From Anthracocystis setariae (taxonomy: Eukaryota > Basidiomycota > Ustilaginomycetes > Ustilaginales > Ustilaginaceae), in the NCBI GenBank assembly GCA_928724745.1, contig CAKMXJ010000020.1, forward strand, positions 124,001-188,000: a stretch of 64,000 nucleotides of DNA, in the 5' to 3' direction. This document shows positions 31,013 through 40,816 of this stretch, one piece after another; position 1 is the first letter of the stretch; each line of letters opens with the position of its first letter. The position numbers were made by a program, and so were the translations under genes. The notes under the pieces were generated by a model. The model was not told where the DNA came from, did not search any database, and was given only the letters and a program-made list of their open reading frames with translations.

Positions 31013-31630
31013 TTACCAAGCGCCGTGTTCGAAAGCGCTCTCGCAAGCCTGAATAGCCTTCTCCTTCTCGTATCCAAGCACATGCTCGAACCAGTAAAGC
31101 TTGGCGAGAACCGCCTGCTTTTCCCAGTTAAACTTATTGATAAGCGCCTGAATCTCGGGATCCAAATCGCGGGTTTCGAGTTGCTCGTCGCGCTTCCAAA
31201 TGCCATGTTCAAATGCACTCTCGCAAGCATGAATAGCCCTCTCCGTGTCATAACCAAGCACATGCTCGAACCAATACAGCTTAGCCAGTACAGCCTGCTT
31301 CTCCCAGTTAAATTTGTTGAGCAAAGCCTGGATTTCAGCGCCAAAGTTGCGGGTTTCGAGTTGTTGATCGTCGCGCTTCTTCCAGACTCCCCATTCGAAA
31401 GCACTCTCGCATGCGTGGATCGCTTTTTCCGTCTCGTAGCCGAGGACGTTCTTGAAGAAATAGAACTTGTTAAGCACCGCCTGCTTTTCCCAGTTGAATT
31501 TGTTGATCAGCGCTTGCAGTTCAGGCTCCAAGTTGCGAGTTTCGAGCTGGCTGGTGGTGGCTGTGGGAGCCGAGAGGACACCAGTAGCGGTGACGGCGAG
31601 CAGGAGAGCGAGGAAGCCAGTGAACTTCAT
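31013..31630 (-). CDS. Secreted protein of three near-identical units separated by KR sites (Kex2-processed repeat type)
   Basis: A 205-residue single-exon protein starting at ATG 31630 with a signal peptide (MKFTGFLALLLAVTATGVLS A). Three units follow at residues about 28-83, 87-145 and 148-205. They are separated by KKR (84-86) and KR (146-147), and the last unit ends at the stop. Each opens with QLETR, contains the nearly invariant helix NKFNWEKQAVLAKLYWFEH and HACESAFEHG (QACESAFEHG in unit 3), and ends in VW, IW or AW. Each has one cysteine. Cleavage by Kex2 and basic-residue trimming would release three peptides of about 56-60 residues, each ending in Trp. This is the architecture of fungal Kex2-processed repeat proteins (pheromone-like, repellent or RiPP precursors). 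No known family was recognised, and no peptide-modifying enzyme gene was seen nearby. It could instead work as an uncleaved three-repeat protein. Confidence 0.88.
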   Translation of the reverse strand: MKFTGFLALLLAVTATGVLSAPTATTSQLETRNLEPELQALINKFNWEKQAVLNKFYFFKNVLGYETEKAIHACESAFEWGVWKKRDDQQLETRNFGAEIQALLNKFNWEKQAVLAKLYWFEHVLGYDTERAIHACESAFEHGIWKRDEQLETRDLDPEIQALINKFNWEKQAVLAKLYWFEHVLGYEKEKAIQACESAFEHGAW

Positions 31631-33012
31631 GTTGGACAATCGCAAGGGAAGGATGAGTAAGTTGGTGATGTGCAGACAGGTAGAATCGAGCAAAGGAGGA
31701 AGCAGTTATATACCTTTGCGAAAGCGAGTGGCAACGGTTTCGAATCACTCTGAGAATGCCCTCCGAAGCGTTTGTTAGCATCGTAACAAGGACCACGAAA
31801 GCTTGGAGCACCCCTTCGAGAATCAAAGGTATCAATATTCGCCCGCAAGCCAGTGTAGCACAACTACTCAATGTACAAGTACGGTTCTGCCATTAGCTTG
31901 GTCTCGCTTGCAACCTCACCCGTTACCCTCTAAATCTAGCGAGCTTATCATCTCAAATGCATAGAGAATGCCGAGGGTGCAACCCAGCATGAGAACAATA
32001 CAAGCACGCTCACCACCCGAAGCAACACCGACAAACACAAGAAATGGACATTTCCGAACCGAGTGCTTCGGGAAACCCATTAGTGGGAACGACTCCTAGG
32101 TTTCGGGTAAGGGAAACAGCTTCGGCAGGGCCTCGGAGGTCGGTTGAATCCTCACCTGAAGATGCGAGACACACTAAAGAGAAACAAACTTGGGAGAATG
32201 AATGTGGGGGAACAAGGAATGATTGACTGTCGTGACTCTATTCGAAGCCGGATCCAAACTAAGCAGGTCTCGGGGGAAGCGAGGGAGGGCTGTCAGCTAT
32301 GCTTTGTGAAACTAGACTCGGGAAGGAGGGTGTGCTCGAGGGTCTTCACCCGCAAAGAAATTCTGAAAGTAGGTTAGATGGAAAAGATTTGTTTGCATGC
32401 TTGTTCGTTTGTTTGTTCCGGCGGCTTGGGTTCACCAGTACTAGGACTCAAGACTATGATCACAGGGTTTCCCAACAAAGCTATCTACTAGACCGTCTCG
32501 GCAATGTTGCAGTAGTTAGAATTGACTTCTTCGGCTGATAAACAGGAAGCATGACAACAAACAATTTTGACCGGACCTCGCCTGTTCAAATACGCGAAAC
32601 AATGACCGGATTACACGTATAAGGCGACGGATTGTGTCTCGTCTGCACATGTTGACCGATTCTTTGGTACATGAGCCGATGATTCTAGCATGAGCCGAAT
32701 GATTCACACTCATAGCAATCGCAACACCCAGGCTGTGAAAGGACGATGCGGCGATTAAAGTGGTCAAATTTAGCTACAGGCAAAGTCTGACAGAAGGCGG
32801 TCTGTAGTCGCCAATCGGAGCCCGTGTGCATTTTTGTTATTTGTTCGCGGTTTCTGTTAGTTCGGCAGCAAACACAAAAAAGTACGCAATTGAATTTTTT
32901 TCGAATTTTCGTATGGGGTTGGCGGTTTTTACAGCTGCGTTGTATTTCCACAATCCCATGCTGATGCCCCCTCAAGGAATGCAGTTGGTTTCAATACATT
33001 GCAAGGCCTGCC
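31631..33012. other. Upstream region of the repeat-protein gene, no other gene seen
   Basis: The first 100 bases hold the likely core promoter of the minus-strand repeat protein. The remainder to 33012 contains only short frames without features. Confidence 0.5.
31704..31714 (-). promoter_or_regulatory. TATA box of the Kex2-type repeat-protein gene
   Basis: On the minus strand the text GGTATATAACT lies about 75-85 bases before the ATG at 31630. A strong TATA so near a short leader fits an inducible, highly expressed secreted-protein gene. Confidence 0.55.
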
Positions 33013-33158
33013 TGTTAAGCGCCAAGGGTCTGACAGTGTAGCGTGGTGTGCAGTGTTGAGGCTTGGGCTTGCTAGCATGTGGCGGGTATGGTAACCACAA
33101 GAGTCACCAAGCACAATCCTGAGGTTAATCGTTCTACCATTGGGTCTGATATTCACTA

Positions 33159-33935
33159 CACCTTTTTTCGATCAAGTTCGGAATTCGGACTGTCAACTTC
33201 GATAACAAGTTCGGTAACTACACTGCTATTCGATACAGTTGTTCGGTAGCATGTATGCTTTTCGGTACAGCTGTTCGGTATCATGTATGCTTTTCGGTAT
33301 AATACACATCAAGTTCGGTAATGTCTGCTTACAAGTTCGGTACAACAAGCATGTTCGGTAACCAAGTAGTTCCTTTGATAGCGTTCATACTGTACTTGAG
33401 ATGATGGTTTCGCAATCAAATGATGTTGACAAGACAGCTACAATTGTGATTACGTGTGACGATGAGCGCTACAGTGCAATACAGTACAGTTCAGAGACCA
33501 AAACGCTGGATGGCGGTAGCAGCGTCGTGACATGTGACTACAGGCTTGACCTTCGAGAAGACGTTCTCGGCGAGTATGGTGGTAGGAAATCGATTTGATG
33601 ACCATGAGCGTTACACGTTGCTTACAGTTCTGTTATGACGTACCATTGCAATGTGAAGCTATGATACATTACAAGAACGTGGTATGGTGGTAGTGGTTAG
33701 CAGCGATGGCGAGGAGGATGTGTCTTGGAAGCTGATCTCGGGAAGCTACGGTGAGGACAACTCTCACTCCTCTCACTCAGACACCGTTCGGATACCGAGT
33801 TCGATCCTCGGCTTTGTCGATTTTGTCTCGCACGCTACACCGAAACACTTGGACAATACCGAACAAGCAGTTCGAACAAGCTCGCTTATTCCGAATTCCG
33901 TACGCCGGCATACCGAACTTGATTGAAAAAAGGTG
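33159..33935. mobile_element. 777 bp non-autonomous TIR element flanked by TA duplication
   Basis: The ends are inverted: left CACCTTTTTTCGATCAAG and right, read inward on the other strand, CACCTTTTTTCAATCAAG, both continuing TTCGG (22 of 23 match). TA flanks both sides (33157-33158 and 33936-33937). The uninterrupted copy 2 of the host repeat reads ATTCGC-TA-TTACTC at the matching place, so the insertion point and a TA target duplication are directly visible. Inside, TTCGGTA words cluster at the left end (33170-33360) and TACCGAA words at the right end (33790-33920), like subterminal transposase sites. No transposase frame is present. TA duplication is typical of Tc1/mariner-like DNA transposons, but the family is not proven. 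Confidence 0.85.
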
Positions 33936-34751
33936 TAATACTCTGAGGTAACTAAGAATACAATTGACAAGGAGACAAGAGGGGTGTGGCACGCAGCTTG
34001 CGCCTTATAAGGCATTGCGCACAGAGCGTGCCTTCTCCAGATAGTGTGCGCAGCGTGTGCTCTCACCAGGTGACACACACAATGTGCCTCTTCCAACAGG
34101 GTAGTGTTAAGCGCCAAGGGTCTGACAACCTCATGACTATACGGCGTGGCACGCGGTGTGCAAGGCTTGGGCTTGAGAGCGCGTGGCGGGGGTGGTGGCC
34201 ACGAGAGTCACCAAGCACAATCCTGAGATTAATGGTTCTACCGTTGGGTCTGATATTCGCTATTACTCAAGGTAACTAAGAATACAATCGACAACGGACA
34301 ATAGGGAGGTGGCGCACGGCTCCCACCTTATAAGGCATCACGCGTGCCACGCGCCGCGCGCCTCTTCCTGGAACACGTGGGTTGCGCGCGACCCCGACTC
34401 ACAACATATGGGTTGGGCCCCTGTGTTGAGCGCTGCGCGGTGCGCCTCCCTCTTCAGGAAACGACGCACGGCGCGCTCCTCCATTCACAGCGTACCCCGC
34501 AGCTCGCCCTCTAATGGTAACACCCCGCGTGGCACGCCCACACTCCTGCGCGGCCGTCGGACAGCGCGCTGGCTGAGAGCATTTGTCCAGCCGTAACAGG
34601 TAGGGCGCAGCATGCCCTTTCTCACATTGCAATGCGTGGTGCACCTCTTCCACCAACTGTGTAATGCATGGCGCGCCTCCTTTGATGGTGCAACGGGTGG
34701 CACGCCTTCTCCCAGCGTGACCATCTGACAACACCCCGGCGCAGCACTGGC

Positions 34752-34911
34752 CAGGCCCTCCCACTACAACCGTAACATTTGATGAATGACAAACACTAAC
34801 TACAATACATTGAGTGCTACTTATACACAACAGGCCCTCCCACTACAACCGTAACATTTGATGAATGACAAACACTAACTACAATACATTGAATGCTACT
34901 TGTACACAACA
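34752..34911. repeat. 79 bp tandem duplication at the LTR-like end
   Basis: Two adjacent copies (34752-34830 and 34831-34909) starting CAGGCCCTCCCACTACAACC and ending near TACACAA. They differ at only a few positions (GAGTGCTACTTA against GAATGCTACTTG). The second may be the tail of copy 1 left after copy 2 inserted or recombined. Confidence 0.85.
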
Positions 34912-35341
34912 ATGGAACTGCAAATTGTTCTCCAAGTACAGGTGTTTGTTGTATATGCTCCATATGTGACCTGCAGGGGGTTTGACTATTGAGGTTGTGG
35001 TCACCTCAATGTCAAGTAGCACAACCTTGCAGGGAATCTTGATCAATTTGCCTGGCGTTTCCTGCAAGTTGCCATTGAGTCTGGAACTTCACTGTTGTGG
35101 TTGGGTCCAGACTTGCCCTGGAATGCTGGATGTCTAGACTTCCAGTGTTGCCAACATGTTTAATGTTGGGACCATGGGAATTGCCAGATGTGGGTCTGGA
35201 ATCATTGTTTGGAAGTGTCAACCATGTTGTGTCAGACTGTGGCTGCTGGCAAGGTGGTTTTGGTCAAAGCCGCATGTTAGACCTTTAGCTTGTTGCATAG
35301 GAAAAATGATGGAAATCGAACTACTCTGATTTCCAACACAG
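34912..35341. other. Possible internal remnant of the LTR-like element
   Basis: Directly follows the LTR-like end. Only short frames broken by stops are present on both strands. They are unlike the GC-rich host genes and nothing matches a known gag or pol motif. Treated as decayed mobile-element or unique spacer sequence. Confidence 0.35.
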
Positions 35342-35762
35342 TCATCGACAAGGGCAGCAGTATCGACATTGGCAATTGTGGAGGAGGAAGTGATCGCGGT
35401 CTCCGATAGCAGCGGGGATAACATTGAGAGCGGTCCGAGCACATACGGTGCAGACGCTCAATAAAAGGCAAGCACGAGTCAAGCACCGACAAAAGGAGGA
35501 AAACGTGTGATTTTTCATCTCGGACGATAGCGACGAGCAAGCCGAGAGCGGCGCCAGCGAACGGCGTGAAAAAAAACGCAAATCTCGCTCTCTCCGCCCA
35601 GAGAGCGGTGCGAAGGTTGACAGCACTCCATCGACCCGGCGCGCCACCCGTCGAACGAAGCTGAGCGAGGTCATCGCACCTTTTAGCAGCAGCAGCGACG
35701 GAGACAGCGATGTCGATCTGGCGACCAGTAAAAGGGCAGGTAAGCGTCGAGCGCTCGATTAA
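35342..35762 (+). pseudogene. Decayed fragment of an acidic/basic, probably nuclear, protein
   Basis: One frame reads an acidic Ser-rich stretch (EEEVIAVSDSSGDNIESGP) to a TAA near 35463 and continues in the same frame to GGKRVIFH. The text then continues in another frame from 35520 to the TAA at 35762 as SDDSDEQAESGASERREKK, a run of Arg/Lys-rich sequence (RRATRRTKLSEV), SSSSDGDSDVD and a basic end KRAGKRRALD. Alternating acidic-serine and basic patches resemble tails of chromatin or helicase proteins. The internal stop and frame change, and the repeat island directly upstream, suggest the 3' remnant of a gene broken by mobile elements. A spliced live exon is an alternative, since CAACACAG before 35342 is acceptor-like. 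Confidence 0.4.
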
Positions 35763-36096
35763 CAAATGGCTCTGTGTTTCGATTCAAAAGTCTTCTTAAG
35801 GGCTCAAAGCTCCGTTCTCTTGTCAGCACACTCCGTTCTATACATTCACTGCCCCGATAGTTGCAATGAAGTCCTATCCATGAATTTATGTCCGATTTGA
35901 ATCCTAGTCCCTCTCAAATGATCGTCACTTGTGAGGTCCCGATCCCGAATTTACTTTGTTCACCCCAACACTCAAACCCTCGAGGCAATTTGACAGACCA
36001 GACAGACACTTGTTGTTCAAGTTGTCATTCAAAACAGATGACAACCGCCATGCTTTAGCGTATCTACAATAAAGGTGAGAAAAGCAGAGCTCCGAT
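35763..36096. other. Intergenic spacer, nothing seen
   Basis: About 330 bases downstream of the minus-strand isocitrate dehydrogenase stop. Probably includes its 3' UTR. Confidence 0.55.
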
Positions 36097-38622
36097 TCAG
36101 AGCTTGCCAGCTTCGATACCTCGAGCGTCAAGCTTGTTCTTGAGGATCTTGGCAACTTCGTCGATGTACTCCATCGTAGTCACATAATGGTTGCGCTGCA
36201 TGCTTTTTCCGTGGTAGATGAGTGCGAGATCCTTGGTCATCTTGCCTGCCTTGATGGCGTCAAGGCAGGACTCCTCGAGTGCATTGGCAAAGAAGATGAG
36301 TTGGTCATTGTTGTCCAACTTGCCTCTGAAAGCGAGACCACGGGTCCAAGCATAAATCGAAGCCACCGAGTTGGTGGACGTAACGTTGCCTTTCTGGTGC
36401 TCACGGTAGTGTCGAGTGACAGTACCGTGAGCGGCCTCGGACTCCATCACCTCACCATCCGGCGTGATAAGCTCCGAAGTCATCATTCCCAACGAGCCAT
36501 AGCCTTGAGCAACGATATCAGATTGCACGTCACCTGTTGTTGGGAAAAAGGAAGGAAAAAAAATGAAAAAAAAAAAGTTAGGCGTTTTGTTCAACATCGT
36601 ATATCTGGGTATCGACCATGCTGAAATAACTCACCATCATAGTTCTTGAGCGCCATCACGAAACCACCATCGGACTTGATCATCTGCGCAACGAGGTCAT
36701 CCACTAATCGAGCTTCGTACCAGATTCCTTTAGCATCGAAGTCCTTCTTGTAGGTAGACTCAAAGATCTGCTCAAAGATGTCCTTGAAGCGACCATCGTA
36801 TGCCTTGAGGATGGTGTTCTTGGTAGCAAGATAGAGCGGCATGTTCTTTTCGAGGGCCATCTTGAAGGAAGCGTGAGCGAAGCCGGTGATGGACTCGGTG
36901 GTGTTGTACATGGCGAGACCGACACCTCCACCCTGGGGAAAGTTGAAGATTTCCCACTTCTGGGGCTCGGAACCATCCTCGGGTACGAACTGCATCTGGA
37001 ACTTGCCGGGTTTGTCGACGGCGAAGTTCTGGCAACGGTACTGGTCACCGAAAGCGTGACGGCCGATGATGATGGGTTTGGTCCAGCCGGGAACGGGACG
37101 GGGGAGGTCGTCGAGGACGATGGGGGCACGGAAGACGGTACCGCCAAGGATGTTGCGGATGGTACCGTTGGGGCTGAGCCACATCTTCTTGAGACCGAAT
37201 TCCTTGACACGTGCCTCGTCCGGGGTGATGGTGGCACACTTGACACCGACCTTGTACTTTTTGATAGCCTCGGCGGCATCGACGGTGACCTGGTCGTCGG
37301 TGGCATCACGGTGCTCGATGCCAAGATCGTAGTACTTGAGGTCGATATCGAGGAAGGGGAGGATGAGATCCTCGCGGATCTTTTTCCAGATGATGCGAGT
37401 CATCTCGTCACCGTCGAGCTCAACGACGGGGTTGGCGACCTTGATCTTGGCTGAACGAGCCGCACCGCGCGGATGAACGATGGACATGGTGTTGAGGAAG
37501 AGAATGCAAGTCGAGTTGGTCAGAATCCGATTTTGGAGGCGTTACCGGGATGGAAGATGGATCAAGAGCGACAAGAACAGCAAGCAGAGCAGCGGCAAGA
37601 ACCCAAAGTACGGGAAACAAGACAAGATGGACTCGAGACTCGGAGTTGGGTGGTATGCGGAACGGTGTTGGTTTTATGCTGACTTCCAGGAACGATTTCC
37701 GGAAATTCGCAGCACAGAACGGCGAAAACCCACGTAATCCGGTTGGCTGCTGGGCCGGTTGCAAAGCTGGAGTCCACCACTTTTTTCTTTCGGCTGATAA
37801 CTTTCTAACATTGCTTTGATCGGCAAAATTGGAAAATTGTATGCTTTCCAGCGACGCTCGAGCCGATCAAGCAAGGGACCAGCCACGCCGTCAGAGAGCC
37901 TCGCAGGCCGCAAAGCGAGCGCGCAGGGTTGACGTTTTTCGATCCACCGAACCCTTAGTTTGACCCCCACGCAGGGCAAAATCCAAAGGCGGGCAAACCA
38001 AAAAAAAAAAAGAAAAAAAAAAAAAAACCAGCAAAATCAAGGTTGGACAAGAAACCACTTGGCTGAAACAGCCCAAGCCCCACACGCAAGACTGCGCGCT
38101 TGCCCAATGTACGACCTGATGGACGGTCGACATCGCTAGGGACGAGCTGAATACACACTAGCTGCTGTGACCGCAGACCAGATGATCCTGAACCCGATGG
38201 GCCCGGAGGCTATCGCTTGTTCTGCCATGCGAAAAGCGTTGGCACGTTGCCATGGAGAGAACTGTTGCTTGTCTTGTGTACGACGTCGGACAGGTGCTTG
38301 CTCGCTGAGCTGCCTCGACTCGAACATATCTCGAAGCGGAAAAGGGGTCGAAAGCGGAACAAGGACCGGGACCGAATTGATGAGTATGAGTTGAGAACTT
38401 ACCTGCAGGCATTGTGGTAGAAAAGAGACGGGTGTTGAGACCAAAAGCAGGCACAGAGGCGAGGTTGGTGGAGCGAGTGGTCGACGCAATGAGAGAAGCG
38501 TTGGACAAAGTAGAGCGGGTGTTGACGCTGCGAGCGACTCGAGCGGAAAGTGTCGAGTAGGAGCGGACGGAAGAGGCAAGGACTCGAGTGGATGCGTTAG
38601 CGCTGAGACGAGCCGTAGACAT
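36097..38622 (-). CDS. IDP1: NADP-dependent isocitrate dehydrogenase with alternative first exons (mitochondrial / cytosolic-peroxisomal)
   Basis: Converts isocitrate to 2-oxoglutarate and makes NADPH. Long form: exons 38403-38622, 36635-37450 and 36097-36533 give 490 residues. Exon 1 encodes a 70-residue Arg/Ser/Thr-rich mitochondrial presequence ending RLFSTTMPA, and joins in phase (GCA-G|CC) to [18 protein letters not shown]. The 952-base first intron is long for this window and carries an in-frame ATG at 37487 ([17 protein letters not shown]), which would start a 429-residue form without presequence if transcription began inside the intron. The substrate loop [16 protein letters not shown] and the NADP-binding half ([16 protein letters not shown]) are intact. 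The C-terminus is AGKL, a weak match to the peroxisomal PTS1 signal. Aspergillus idpA is known to make mitochondrial and cytosolic/peroxisomal forms from two transcription starts. Confidence 0.94.
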
Positions 38623-40816
38623 CTACTCGCGAGAGAGACGACGTAGTAATCAAAAGGAAGGAGGGATGAGAGATGGTGGAAGAAAGGAGACAGGAATTGA
38701 CCGGGAAAGCAGATAAAGGATCGGGAGACAACAAGGGTTGGCCAAGGCGGGAACAGTCCAAGCGGCAAATGAAGCGGCAGGCCAACAGAACAAGCAAGGA
38801 TCAAATCGGATCAAGACGAGTTGGTGGTGGAAGAAGGCGGCGGAAGGGAGCATGTGGGGGTCGAACGGTGCAAGCGGATTGGCCGGCCAACGGAATGCGA
38901 GGGTTCCAAGCGGAAATCAGAGGCCGAGCGAGTGCAGAGCAAGGAAGGCGAGAGGCGGCGGATAGGACGTAGCGAGCGGAAGGACCAAGGCCGACCGGAA
39001 CGTCCAAACCAACAAAATCGTTCCAGTTCGGCAACGACGGCAAGAAGAGCAAAAAGAGGAATCCAACACAACAACCCACGCGGGCAATAAAGCCACGACG
39101 AGCGAGAGCCGTGGGCAGCGAGGACAAAGACCAAGCAGACAAATTGTCGATGTATGCGAGCGACACCGTCCAATGGGACCGCGCGGAAAGAGCCGGCCGG
39201 TCATTAGTTAGGAGAAAAGGTGAGAAAAAAAAAAAAAAAAAAAAAAGCCGGGAAGAAAAAGCAACAACAACAGCAGAACGCGTCCGGAGCACGCGGGGAT
39301 ACCAAAAAGGCGAAGCCAGCAATACGAAAAAGCCAGCAAAACAAAATCCAGGCCAAAAAAAAAGGAGCGGAGCGGAGCGAGGGTGGGGGGCCGGGGGGAG
39401 GAAATTTCAGCGTGGGGGAAAGGAGCGGTTTGGGTTTGATCGCGTGTCGGCCGCGGCCGAGAAAAGAAGCCAGGGAAAGGCAAGAAATGCAGAACGGAAA
39501 CAAAGCGAGATAGTGGAATCGGGAAAAGCAAAAAAAAAAAGGAGAAAAAGGAAAGGAAAAAAAAGGAAAAGAAAAGAAAAGCAACGATGTTAGAACGGCA
39601 AATCATGCGGCGGCCAGTGCGGATCAAGGAGAGATCAGAAGAATGCCAAGGCCGCAATGATCCACCACGAGACAATCAACGCATGATCAAGCGGATATGC
39701 GTATGGCACGGAAATTGATGGCAGCATCGCAAGCAGAAATCCGACCGATCCGATCCGAGCACGGCACAAAGATACGACGAAAGCCGCCATTTTGAATATA
39801 GGCCGGTTCGAGGTCGGAAGAGCGGTGTTGCACCGACCCATGCGAAGGTGGCGGAGACGGATGGAGGCAGACGGCGACAACCAGAGCAGCATTTGGGACA
39901 ATAGAAATGGAGTATAGATATGGAAAGGGAGCACAAAAGTCAACAGAGTCAGCAAAGGGGTTGCTCGTGAAGCTGTCCAACTGTGCAAGCTTTGGCGTGC
40001 CAGTGTTGGCAGCATCGACGGAGCATCCCGCGCATGCAAAGAATGCTGCTGTCATGCGACCAATTCGAAGCTGACGCATGCGTATCCTCTACATGCAAGA
40101 CGGCGATGCACATGGTAAAGATGACTACGATGGTATGAACGTACGGTGAACGAGATGGCCGAGGGTAGGTGCACAAGGAATGGACGAGACGAGCAACAAG
40201 GTGGTCGTGCCCTTTGTGGAGATGCTTGAATCAAGAATGCTGTCCGCGAGAGGCGCTGCTGAGCTATTCAGTGCTTTGATGGCGACAGAAGTTTGAGGGG
40301 ATGGTGGCGAGACGAACAAGAACGACGTTGGACTGGCACTGAGATGAAGAGACGAGTGCCCAAATGTGGAGTTGGAATGCTTTCTTCCAAAAAAGCTGCA
40401 AGTCGCTGTGTCGTGCATAAAAAAAAAAAAAAAAAAAAAGAGTTGACTCGACCAACCACGAGCGGCTCCGTAATTATTATTTATTCGTGCCTTGGTCCTT
40501 ATCTCAAGAAAATATCTAAAAGATCTGCTACACTAAGTACTCTAGCTACTACAGTACTGTACACCGATGATAATCATTTTCGTGCTCCTGCAATTTGCTA
40601 CAACGGCCGAGTGAGCTTTTTAAAATGCGGCGCGCACTGTTCTCGCACATGGAATCGTCTGCACTGCACTAGGACCCTTAGCTTGTCCCAGCCTGTCAGC
40701 TCAACTCCTCGTCAAATCACCATCCTCATCGCAGTCTCGACCAACCGCAATCGTCGTCTCAGCTACTCGAAGCACACACCAGCACATAGACATCTCATAC
40801 TCCACATTCAGTCAGG
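38623..40816. other. 2.2 kb purine-rich intergenic region
   Basis: From about 38640 to 39600 the plus strand is unusually rich in A and G (the IDP mRNA-sense strand is pyrimidine-rich), with poly-A runs at 39225-39246 and 40419-40439. Minus-strand frames here read as Phe/Ser/Leu-rich low complexity and are rejected. A GTACTGTAC motif is at 40553-40561. It contains the promoters of IDP (left) and the G gamma gene (right). Confidence 0.55.

Larger units (their letters stand above)
33013..34911. mobile_element. Two diverged LTR-like repeat copies, first copy interrupted
   Basis: Copy 1 (33013-33158 plus 33938-34104) and copy 2 (34105 to about 34830) both begin TGTTAAGCGCCAAGGGTC. They share the blocks CACGAGAGTCACCAAGCACAA (one base differs between copies), GGGTCTGATATTC and GGTAACTAAGAATACAAT, plus a TTATAAGG TATA-like site. 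Copy 1 stops exactly where copy 2 starts. The right end reads ACACAACA, so the whole has TGTT...AACA ends as in LTRs, followed after one base by TGGAACTGCA, which could be a primer-binding site. No reverse transcriptase, integrase or gag could be read nearby. No target-site duplication was found around the pair. Family (copia or gypsy) and orientation remain open. Confidence 0.6.

Noticed and set aside
30578..31660. A 360-codon plus-strand frame across the repeat-protein gene
   Set aside because: It is the antisense of the three-unit secreted protein; the minus strand has the signal peptide and coherent repeats, so the plus frame is a by-product of repeat codon composition.
33159..33935. CRISPR-like array of TTCGGTA words
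   Set aside because: Spacing is irregular, units are only 7 bases, the organism is eukaryotic, and the words mirror each other at the two ends of a TIR element.
39204..39675. Phe/Ser/Leu-rich minus-strand frames resembling membrane helices
   Set aside because: They reflect the purine-rich plus strand; no start context, no alternation of charged loops, and poly-A runs are translated as poly-Phe.
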